Below, one piece after another: positions 18,362 through 25,495 of a DNA stretch of 64,000 nt. Below the pieces are notes generated by a model that was given only the letters and a program-made list of their open reading frames with translations, had not been told where the DNA came from and did no database searches. Numbering within the stretch: position 1 is the first letter of the stretch; every line of letters begins with the position of its first letter. Both the position numbers and the translations under genes were made by a program. The stretch comes from an uncultured Paracoccaceae bacterium (GTDB lineage Bacteria > Pseudomonadota > Alphaproteobacteria > Rhodobacterales > Rhodobacteraceae): NCBI GenBank assembly GCA_947500005.1, contig CANMQJ010000003.1, forward strand, positions 124,001-188,000, written 5' to 3'.

Positions 18362-19200
18362 GCGCCCCCCTCCTCGGCCCAGGCCGGGTCGCGCTGCAAG
18401 ACCTCCAGATGCCGCCGCGGCTCATCCAGGCGCGGAAGCGAGTTGAGCAGCCCCCGCGTATAGGGATGCGTCGCCTCGTGCAGCTTGTCGGCCGCACAGG
18501 TCTCGACGACGCGCCCGGCATACATGATCAGCACCCGGTCGCAGAACTCGGACACCAGGTTCAGGTCGTGGCTGATGAAGATCAGCCCCATCCCGCGATC
18601 CTTCACCAGCCGATCCATGATGCCCAGCACCTGCCGCTGCACGCTGACATCCAGCGCCGAGGTCGGCTCGTCCGCGATCAGGATCTGCGGATCGGGGATC
18701 AGCATCATCGCGATCATGATCCGCTGCCCCATCCCGCCCGAAACCTCGTGCGGATAGGCGCGCAGCACCCGCTCGGGGTCGCGGATCGACACCGCCTCGA
18801 GCATCTCGATGGCGCGGCGCCGCGCCTCGGCCTTCGAGGACCGGTTATGCAGCAGATAGGCCTCCATGATCTGGTCGCCCACGCGCATCACCGGGTTCAG
18901 CGAGAACTTGGGGTCCTGCATCACCATGGAAATCTTCTGCCCGCGCACCTTGCGCATCGCGGTCTCCGACAGGTCCAGCAGGTTTCGCCCCTCCAGCCTT
19001 ATGCCATCGGCCTCCACGATCCCCGGCGGCCGGATCAGCCGCAGGATCGCGCGGCCCGTCATCGACTTGCCCGACCCGCTTTCACCGACGATGCCAAGCC
19101 GTTCCTTTCCCAGCGAAAACGACACGCCGCGCACCGCCTCGAACACGCCCTGACGGGTCGGGAACTTCACCCGCAGGTTTTCAACCTCCAACAGCGTCAT
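18358..19200 (-). CDS. Peptide ABC transporter ATP-binding protein (DppD-like)
   Basis: A 280-residue ATPase with Walker [19 protein letters not shown], signature VSGGMGQRIMIAMML and Walker [13 protein letters not shown]. The C-terminal ~40 residues (HPYTRGLLNSLPRLDEPRRHL) are the oligopeptide-transporter C-terminal extension typical of DppD/OppD. Both ends overlap neighbours by 4 bases, so the operon is tightly coupled. It pairs with the downstream DppF-like ATPase to energise the two permeases. Confidence 0.94.
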   Translation of the reverse strand: MTLLEVENLRVKFPTRQGVFEAVRGVSFSLGKERLGIVGESGSGKSMTGRAILRLIRPPGIVEADGIRLEGRNLLDLSETAMRKVRGQKISMVMQDPKFSLNPVMRVGDQIMEAYLLHNRSSKAEARRRAIEMLEAVSIRDPERVLRAYPHEVSGGMGQRIMIAMMLIPDPQILIADEPTSALDVSVQRQVLGIMDRLVKDRGMGLIFISHDLNLVSEFCDRVLIMYAGRVVETCAADKLHEATHPYTRGLLNSLPRLDEPRRHLEVLQRDPAWAEEGGA

Positions 19201-20108
19201 TTGCCCTCATCCTTCGGGTCCAACACGTCGCGCAGCCCGTCGCCCAGCAGGTTGAAGGCCAGCGAAACGGTAAAGATCGCCAGCCCCGGCATCGTCGCCA
19301 CCCACCAGTGATCGAGGATGAAGCGGCGGCCTTCCGAAATCATCGCGCCCCATTCCGGGCTGGGCGGCTGCGCGCCAAGACCCAGGAAACCCAGGCCGGC
19401 GGCGGCCAGGATGATGCCCGCCATGTCCAGCGTCACCCGCACGATCAGCGAGGAGATGCACAGCGGCCAGATATGCCGCGTGATGATCCGGATCGGCCCC
19501 GCCCCCTGCAGCCGCACCGCGCTGATGTAATCGGCCGAGCGGATCGTCAGCGTCTCGGCCCGCGCGATCCGCGCATAGGGCGGCCACGCGGTCAGCGAGA
19601 TTGCCAGCACCGCGTTCTCGATCCCCGCGCCAAGGGCTGCCACGAAGGCCAGCGCCAGAACCAGCCGGGGAAAGGCCAGGAAGATGTCGGTGATCCGCAT
19701 CAGCACCGCATCGACGATGCCGCCGGTATAGCCCGCGACCGTGCCCACCAGCAGCCCCGCGACGGGCGCCAGCAGCGCCACCAGCGCCACGATATAGAGC
19801 GTGATGCGCGAGCCATAGATCAGCCGGCTCAGGATGTCGCGGCCCAGGCTGTCGGTGCCCAGCACATGGCCCGGTGTGCCAAGGGGCGCCAGCCTGTTGC
19901 CCAGGTCCTGCGCAAAGGGGTCATGCGGCGCCAGCCAGGGCGCAAAGATCGCCGCCAGCACCAGCGCCACCAGGATGCCCAGCCCCACCATTGCCATGGT
20001 GTTCGAGCGCAGGTTCAACCACCCCTTGTAGAAGCTCGACAGCCGCGCATGCCGGCGCGAGCTCGGCGCGTCGGTGAGCAGCCACTGGCGCAATGTCATA
20101 TCGCTCAT
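19197..20108 (-). CDS. Peptide ABC transporter permease (DppC-like)
   Basis: A 303-residue inner-membrane permease starting at the ATG at 20108, which overlaps the upstream permease stop (ATGA); an inner ATG at 20099 is possible. The N-terminal OppC-type segment (YKGWLNLRSNTMAMVGLGILVAL) precedes the PHDPFAQDL periplasmic loop and a six-helix MetI-like domain with the ATPase-contact stretch YISAVRLQGAGPIRIITRHIWP. Forms a heterodimer with the DppB-like subunit. Confidence 0.94.
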   Translation of the reverse strand: MSDMTLRQWLLTDAPSSRRHARLSSFYKGWLNLRSNTMAMVGLGILVALVLAAIFAPWLAPHDPFAQDLGNRLAPLGTPGHVLGTDSLGRDILSRLIYGSRITLYIVALVALLAPVAGLLVGTVAGYTGGIVDAVLMRITDIFLAFPRLVLALAFVAALGAGIENAVLAISLTAWPPYARIARAETLTIRSADYISAVRLQGAGPIRIITRHIWPLCISSLIVRVTLDMAGIILAAAGLGFLGLGAQPPSPEWGAMISEGRRFILDHWWVATMPGLAIFTVSLAFNLLGDGLRDVLDPKDEGK

Positions 20109-21163
20109 TTCGCCCTCGGGTCCAGGAAACGGTAAAGAAGGTCGGACAGGATGTTGAGACAGACGAAGATCAGCCCCACGACCACCGTGCCGCCCAGCAC
20201 CGCGTTCATGTCGGCACTCAGCAGCGCCGTGGTGATATAACTGCCGATGCCCGGCCAGGAAAAGATGATCTCGGTCAGAACCGAACCTTCCAGCAACTGC
20301 GCATAGCTCAGCGCGATCACCGTGATCAGCTGAACCCGGATGTTGCGGAACGCATGGCCCCAGATCACCGCGCGCTCGGACATGCCCTTGACCCGCGCGG
20401 TGGTCACGTATTCCGCGCTCAACTGCTCCAGCATGAAGGAGCGCGTCATCCGGCTGATATAGGCCAGCGAGTAATAGCCCAGCAACGAGGCGGGCAGCAC
20501 GATATGGGAAAACGCGTTGCGAAACACGGCCCATTCGCCCGCGATGGCGCTGTCGATCAGGATCATGCCCGTCCGCGTCGGCACGATATCTTCGTAGAAG
20601 ATGTCCAGCCGCCCCGGCCCGCCGACCCAGCCCAGGATGCCGTAAAAGACCAGCAGTCCCATCAGGCCCAGCCAGAAGATCGGCATGGAATAGCCCACCA
20701 GCGCGACGACCCGCGCGATCTGGTCGATCCAGCTGCCGCGCTTGACGGCGGCGATGACGCCCAGCGGCACACCCAGCACGACGCCCAGGATCGTGCCCAG
20801 CGTCGCCAGTTCCAGCGTGGCGGGAAAGACCCGCGCGATATCCTCGGACACCGGGCGCGCATTGAGCAGCGAGTCCCCGAAATCGCCCTGAAGAACATCC
20901 CACAGGTAATAGCCGAACTGCACCAGCAGCGGCTTGTCGAGGCCCAGCTGCTCGTAAACCGCGTCATAGGTCTCCTGGCTCGCCCGCTCGCCCACGATCG
21001 CCAGCACCGGGTCGATGGGCATCACCCGCCCGATCAGGAAGGTCACGAAAAGCAGGCCCAGCATGGTGATGGCGACGCTTCCCAGCGTCGTCACCGTCCC
21101 CCGGAACCAAGGGGAAAGAGGCGCCCGCAGGCGCCTCCGGTCCGTTCTGTCCACGTTGGCCAT
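20105..21163 (-). CDS. Peptide ABC transporter permease (DppB-like)
   Basis: A 352-residue permease. The ATG at 21163 (MANVDRTDRRRL) is 4 bases after the binding-protein stop; an upstream in-frame start at 21208 would overlap that gene. A first helix (VTTLGSVAITMLGLLFVTFLIG) and a large periplasmic region (MPIDPVLAIVGERAS...) precede the MetI-like core with VTTARVKGMSERAVIWGHAFRN as the ATPase-coupling loop. About 25 residues longer than typical DppB between helices 3 and 4 (WVGGPGRLDIFYEDIVPTR), which is within family variation. Confidence 0.94.
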   Translation of the reverse strand: MANVDRTDRRRLRAPLSPWFRGTVTTLGSVAITMLGLLFVTFLIGRVMPIDPVLAIVGERASQETYDAVYEQLGLDKPLLVQFGYYLWDVLQGDFGDSLLNARPVSEDIARVFPATLELATLGTILGVVLGVPLGVIAAVKRGSWIDQIARVVALVGYSMPIFWLGLMGLLVFYGILGWVGGPGRLDIFYEDIVPTRTGMILIDSAIAGEWAVFRNAFSHIVLPASLLGYYSLAYISRMTRSFMLEQLSAEYVTTARVKGMSERAVIWGHAFRNIRVQLITVIALSYAQLLEGSVLTEIIFSWPGIGSYITTALLSADMNAVLGGTVVVGLIFVCLNILSDLLYRFLDPRAK

Positions 21164-21167
21164 GCCG

Positions 21168-22769
21168 TTACTTGGTGATCGGCCAGTAGCTGACCGCCGT
21201 GGTCGCACCGCCGAAATTCACGTTCTCGACGTTGTCGCGCATCCCGGCCTGCTCGATCTGCTGGAACATCACCACGAAGGGCGAGGTCTCGCGGAACTCG
21301 GCCTGGATCTCGTGATACATCTCCCGGCGCTTGTCGGTGTCGTTCTCGACCACCGCGGCATCGACCTTCTCGGTCAGCCCGCCGGTATCCCAGGCATTGC
21401 GCCAGGCCAGCAGGCCGGTCGCGTTCGCCTCGTCCGAGTTGTCGGGGTTATAGGCGAAGGTGCCGGCATTGGTGTGCGGATCCGGGTAATCCGGCCCCCA
21501 GGCGCCGATATAGACGTCCAGTTCGCGCGCACGGTACTCGCCCAGGATCTGCTTGGCGGTGCCCACGTTGATGTCCAGCTTGATGCCGACCTGACCCAGC
21601 GCGTTCTGGAAGGATTGCGCGATCTCGATGCGCTCCTGCGCCTCGCGCACGCCGGCACGGATGGTCAGCCCCTCGGGCACGCCCGCCTCTTCCAGCAGCG
21701 CCTTCGCCTTCTCGACGTTCAGGCTGAACGGGTTCTCGTTCACCGCGCCCAGGAAGGTCTTGGGCAGGAAGTTCTGGTGGATCGTGTACTGCCCGTTGAG
21801 GAAGCTGTTCTGCATCCCCTCGTAATCGACCAGGTATTTCATTGCCTGGCGCACCTCGGGCTTGGACAGCTCGGGATGCTTCTGGTTGAAGGACAGGTAC
21901 ATCAGCCGCCCGCGCAGCTCGTCATGGATCTTGACGCCCTCGGCCTCGCGCGCGCCGGCCACGTCCTCGGGGTTCAGGTCGCGCGCGATGTCGATATCGC
22001 CGCGCTCCAGCAGCAGGCGCTGGCTCGCGCTTTCCTGCACATGGCGCACGATAACCCGCTCCATCGCGGGCGCGCCAAGGTAGAAATCCGGGTTCGAGGT
22101 CAGCGTGACGCTTTCATTGGGCTTCCAGCTCGCCAGCTTATAGGCGCCCGAGCCGGCCGAGTTGGTCTTGAGCCATTCCGACCCCATGTCGCCATCGACC
22201 TCGTTGGCCATGGCAACTTCCTTGTCCACGATCGACCCGATGGTGGCCGTCAGGCAGTTCAGCACGAAGGAGATCGCATAGGGCTTGTCGGTGGTGATCG
22301 TCACCGTGTTGCCATCGGCTACGATGGTCTCCTCGACATTCTCCTCGGTGAACCCAAACTGCGTCAGGATGAAGGAGGGCGTCTTGTTCAGAACCACCGC
22401 CCGGCGCAGCGAGAATTCCACGTCCTCGGCCCGGATCGGGTTGCCCGAGTGAAAGCTCAGCCCGTCGCGGATGGTGAAGGTGATCGACTTGCCGTCATCG
22501 CTGACCGTCCAGCTTTCGGCGATCTCGGGCTGATACCCCTTGTCCAGATCGGACGGGTCGAAATTCACCAGCTTCATATAGACGTTGCGGATCACGTCCG
22601 CGCCCGCGAACTCGAAGCTCTCGGCCGGGTCCAGTGTGGTGATGTCATCGATCCTGTTGGCGATGACCAGCATGTTGGCCGGTGTCTCGGCCCATGTGGC
22701 CGGGGCCGCTGTGACCGCCAGCGCCAGGCCCATTGCCGCGCCGCTCAGGAACTTGCTGAATGCACTCAT
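21168..22769 (-). CDS. Peptide ABC transporter substrate-binding protein (family 5)
   Basis: A 533-residue periplasmic solute receptor. A Sec signal peptide (MSAFSKFLSGAAMGLALAVTAAPATWA, cleaved near residue 27) is followed by the SBP-5 fold, including the family signature region AESWTVSDDGKSITFTIRDG and SFHSGNPIRAEDVEFSLRRA. No lipobox, so it is a soluble receptor. It lies 40 bases after a dipeptidase gene in the same direction, which suggests di- or oligopeptides are imported and cut. Substrate specificity within family 5 (peptides, nickel, opines, glycosides) cannot be assigned from sequence alone. Confidence 0.93.
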   Translation of the reverse strand: MSAFSKFLSGAAMGLALAVTAAPATWAETPANMLVIANRIDDITTLDPAESFEFAGADVIRNVYMKLVNFDPSDLDKGYQPEIAESWTVSDDGKSITFTIRDGLSFHSGNPIRAEDVEFSLRRAVVLNKTPSFILTQFGFTEENVEETIVADGNTVTITTDKPYAISFVLNCLTATIGSIVDKEVAMANEVDGDMGSEWLKTNSAGSGAYKLASWKPNESVTLTSNPDFYLGAPAMERVIVRHVQESASQRLLLERGDIDIARDLNPEDVAGAREAEGVKIHDELRGRLMYLSFNQKHPELSKPEVRQAMKYLVDYEGMQNSFLNGQYTIHQNFLPKTFLGAVNENPFSLNVEKAKALLEEAGVPEGLTIRAGVREAQERIEIAQSFQNALGQVGIKLDINVGTAKQILGEYRARELDVYIGAWGPDYPDPHTNAGTFAYNPDNSDEANATGLLAWRNAWDTGGLTEKVDAAVVENDTDKRREMYHEIQAEFRETSPFVVMFQQIEQAGMRDNVENVNFGGATTAVSYWPITK

Positions 22770-22809
22770 GTTATCCTCTCCTGTCTTCGGGTTTATCGGT
22801 CCGCGGGGA

Positions 22810-23868
22810 TCAGGGACGCCATGTCGCCTCCAAGACCCGCAGCCAGTTCTCGTGGCACAGTTTCCGGATCAGATCATCCCCGTACCCGTGCTCTTTCATG
22901 GCCTGTCTCAGTTTGGGCAGGCCCGCGACCGTGGTCAGGTCCTCGGGCACCACCGCGCCATCGTAATCGGACCCCAGCGCCACGCCATCCTCGCCGAGAA
23001 GGCCGATCAGGTGATCGAGATGGCGCATCACCTGCGACAATGGCACATCCGACCGCATCCGGCCATCCTCGCGAAGGAAGGCCACCGCGAAATTCAGCCC
23101 CACCAGCCCGCCGCTCTCGGCGATCGCCGCCAGCTGCTTGTCGGTCAGGTTGCGCGAATGGGCGCAGATCGCATGGGCGTTGGAATGGCTCGCCACCAGC
23201 GGCGCCGAGCTTTGCCGCGCCACGTCCCAGAATCCCGCCTCGTTCAGATGCGACAGGTCCAGCATGATGCCCAGCTCGTTGCACCGCCGCACCAGCCTGA
23301 TCCCCAGGTCGCTCAACCCTTCGCCCGTATCGGGCCCCGAGGGGAAGCGGAACGGCACGCCATGTCCGAACAGGGTGGGCCGGCTCCAGACCGGCCCGAG
23401 CGAGCGCAGCCCCGCGGCATGGAACACGTCCAGCATGTGCAGGTCGGGGTCGATCGCCTCGGCCCCTTCGATGTGAAAGATCGCGGCCATCCGGCCCGCC
23501 GCCATCGCGCCCCGGATATCGGCCACGCTGCGGCAGACGGTCAGCGCGCCGCGCCGCTCGAGCTCCAGCAGGATAGCCACCTGCGCCACCGCCACCGGAA
23601 GCGCATCCTCCCAGTCCACCGGCTCGGGCAAGGGCAGGTCATAGCTGGGCTTGTCCATCTCGCTCATCTTGAAGGCGCGGTCGATCGGCGAGGGCACGTA
23701 GACCGCAAAGAACCCGCCGCCGAATCCGCCCTCGCGCGCCTTGGGCACGTCGATGGCCCCGTCGCGACCGGTCAGGAAGCTTTCGACCTGCCCCATTCCG
23801 CCCGCGCGGAACAGCTTGGACAGCACATCATTATGCCCGTCAAAGACCAATGGCCCGCTGTCATTCAA
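22810..23868 (-). CDS. Membrane-dipeptidase-family (M19) metallopeptidase
   Basis: A 352-residue M19 dipeptidase, which hydrolyses dipeptides (often with a D-residue) using two zinc ions. Zinc ligands and active-site positions are visible: FDGHNDVLSKL (HxD), IEGAEAI (Glu), LDLSHLNEAGFWD (His), ASHSNAHAICAHSRN (His) and LGSDYDGA (Asp). No signal peptide is seen, so it should be cytoplasmic. The start appears to be TTG at 23868 behind GGAGACGCGGCA; the only nearby ATG is out of frame. First gene of the peptide transporter operon and divergent from the LysR regulator. Confidence 0.92.
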   Translation of the reverse strand: MNDSGPLVFDGHNDVLSKLFRAGGMGQVESFLTGRDGAIDVPKAREGGFGGGFFAVYVPSPIDRAFKMSEMDKPSYDLPLPEPVDWEDALPVAVAQVAILLELERRGALTVCRSVADIRGAMAAGRMAAIFHIEGAEAIDPDLHMLDVFHAAGLRSLGPVWSRPTLFGHGVPFRFPSGPDTGEGLSDLGIRLVRRCNELGIMLDLSHLNEAGFWDVARQSSAPLVASHSNAHAICAHSRNLTDKQLAAIAESGGLVGLNFAVAFLREDGRMRSDVPLSQVMRHLDHLIGLLGEDGVALGSDYDGAVVPEDLTTVAGLPKLRQAMKEHGYGDDLIRKLCHENWLRVLEATWRP

Positions 23869-23905
23869 TGCCGCGTCTCCCGTCCCGTCTGTCGCCCGGC
23901 GAGAC

Positions 23906-23941
23906 TAGTCAAAATGGTTTCGCATTGTTTAGTCCAAATGC
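23906..23941. promoter_or_regulatory. Candidate LysR operator between dipeptidase and lysR
   Basis: The AT-rich gap holds a dyad GCATT-N10-AATGC (23922-23941), close to the T-N11-A layout bound by LysR proteins. It also holds two near-identical direct copies TAGTCAAAATGG (23906) and TAGTCCAAATGC (23930), 24 bases apart. Position between divergent genes fits control of both. Confidence 0.55.
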
Positions 23942-23982
23942 TATGAGTTTTCCTCATTCATCAAGTCACCTCACGGGATGGC

Positions 23983-24894
23983 ATGACCAAATCACGCAAC
24001 TGGCATTCTCTGGCCGAGTACAACGCGCTGCGCGCCCTGATGCAGGCGGGCACGACAACCGGCGCCGCGCACAGGCTGGGCGTCTCGCAATCGGCCGTCA
24101 GCCGCTCGCTCGCCAGTCTCGAAAACCGTTTCGGCACCACGCTTTTCGAGCGCGAGGCCGGCCGCCTGCGCCCCACGCAGGAGGCGGTCAGCCTCAACCG
24201 CAGGCTCGACCCGCTCTTCGACGCGCTCGACCGGATCGACGGCGCGCCCGAACCCGTGCAGGAAACCCTGCGCCTGATCGCCCCGCCCAGCTACGCGCAT
24301 CGCTTCATGGTCACGCTGATCAGCAGCTTCCTGACCATCAACCCGAATTTCTATGTCAGCTTCGAGGTCAACACCTCCGAAGAGGTGATCCGCGGCATAC
24401 TCGACGAACGGTTCGATCTGGGCATCACCGGGGTCGAGCAAAGCCGCTCGGGCCTCCAGATGCTCCCCTATCGCCACTCGCAGGCCGTCTGCGCCCTGCC
24501 CCGCGACCACCCACTGGCCGAGCGCGATGTCATCCAACCCGCCGACCTGCACGGCGAACGGCTCATCGCGCTCACCCGGCGCCATGCAAGGCGCGGACAA
24601 CTCGAACGCCTCCTCCTCCAGGCGCAGGCCCGGCCCCGGCTGGTGGCCGAGGTCTCGACCAGTTTCGCCGCCGCCGACCTGGTGCGCGAGGGGCTGGGAC
24701 TGACGGTCATCAACCCTTTCCCGCTCTACCACTACCGCTCCGACGACGTGGCCTTCGTCCCCTTCGAGTCGCCAATCGCCTATCGCAGCTACTTCGTCAC
24801 ATCGGCCACCCGCTCGACCCCGCGTGTGGCGCGCGCCTTCATGCGGCACATGCGGCTCAACACTCCGCCCGATCCCTTCTCGCGCAAAGGCTGA
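23983..24894 (+). CDS. LysR-family regulator, divergent from the peptide operon
   Basis: A 303-residue LysR protein. The N-terminal helix-turn-helix (~20-60: TTGAAHRLGVSQSAVSRSLASLENRFG) is followed by the linker helix and a substrate-binding domain (~95-290) with APPSYAHRFMVTLISSFLTINP and FDLGITGVEQ. The substrate is probably a peptide or amino acid related to the divergent dipeptidase/transporter operon, by the usual LysR gene-pair rule. The ATG at 23983 has only a weak ribosome site. A candidate operator lies at 23906-23941. Confidence 0.92.
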   Translation: MTKSRNWHSLAEYNALRALMQAGTTTGAAHRLGVSQSAVSRSLASLENRFGTTLFEREAGRLRPTQEAVSLNRRLDPLFDALDRIDGAPEPVQETLRLIAPPSYAHRFMVTLISSFLTINPNFYVSFEVNTSEEVIRGILDERFDLGITGVEQSRSGLQMLPYRHSQAVCALPRDHPLAERDVIQPADLHGERLIALTRRHARRGQLERLLLQAQARPRLVAEVSTSFAAADLVREGLGLTVINPFPLYHYRSDDVAFVPFESPIAYRSYFVTSATRSTPRVARAFMRHMRLNTPPDPFSRKG

Positions 24895-24923
24895 AGGGCA
24901 GCGCCCGGCCGGGGTACCGCGAT

Positions 24924-24971
24924 GTACAAAACGGTCAATCGCCCCCGCCAGGGGCGTACAAAACGGTCAAT
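24924..24971. repeat. Direct repeat flanking a hairpin in a convergent gap
   Basis: The 16-mer gtacaaaacggtcaat occurs twice (24924-24939 and 24956-24971) with a 32-base period. Between them CGCCCC/GGGGCG (24940-24956) can form a hairpin. The element lies between the convergent lysR and flavodoxin stops. A one-mismatch copy occurs at 62257-62272 inside apbC. It may be a terminator or a protein site; it has no T-run. Confidence 0.6.
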
Positions 24972-24986
24972 TCGACGGACCAGGAC

Positions 24987-25472
24987 CTAGAAGGCCCCCA
25001 TCGCCAGCCCCGCCCCCATCGCCGCGCCAAGCTCGCGACAGGGCTCCAGTTCCTCCTCCGAAAGCGTCTTTTCCGCCAGGATCCGCTCCGGCGTCTGGGC
25101 ATGGGTACATAGGATGAAGGGCGGCTGAACCTCCTTCAGCCGCCACCCCTTCGCGATCCGCGCCGCCTGCCGCGCGGCGTTCTCGCCATCCGATCCCGCA
25201 CAGATCATCAGCGCATAGGCCCGCCCCTCGATCCGCCCCAGAACCGGGTAGTAACAGCGGTCGAAGAACTCCTTCATCATGCCCGAAAGCGCCGCGAGGT
25301 TCTCGGGCGCGCAAAAGATAAACCCTTGAGCGGAAAGGATATCTTCGGGCTGGGCCTCCTCCGCGCGCAAAAGCCGGGTCTGGGTCTCCGCCCGTGCGGC
25401 CTCGGCCGCCGCCTTGGCCATGCGGCGGCTGCCTCCGGTGCGGCTGTGATAGACGATCAGAAGCTGGGTCAT
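24987..25472 (-). CDS. Flavodoxin / NAD(P)H-dependent FMN-reductase-like protein
   Basis: A 161-residue flavodoxin-fold protein. The FMN phosphate loop is LLIVYHSRTGGSRRM (residues ~4-18), and APENLAALSGMMKEFFDRCYYP (~55-76) provides the isoalloxazine contacts, in the style of WrbA/FMN-reductase relatives. It lies only 23 bases after the DMGDH-like stop on the same strand with GAAAAGGC as ribosome site, so it is probably the last gene of the betaine-type transporter operon. It could pass electrons from the flavoenzyme or reduce a quinone or FMN; either is inference. Confidence 0.82.
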   Translation of the reverse strand: MTQLLIVYHSRTGGSRRMAKAAAEAARAETQTRLLRAEEAQPEDILSAQGFIFCAPENLAALSGMMKEFFDRCYYPVLGRIEGRAYALMICAGSDGENAARQAARIAKGWRLKEVQPPFILCTHAQTPERILAEKTLSEEELEPCRELGAAMGAGLAMGAF

Positions 25473-25495
25473 GCCTTTTCAATACAGGACCGGCG

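Noticed and set aside
19197..20903. A fusion of the DppC-like permease with a long upstream peptide
   Set aside because: The N-terminal part overlaps dppB in another frame and is Gly/Arg/Ala shadow sequence; the ATGA at 20108 is the natural start.
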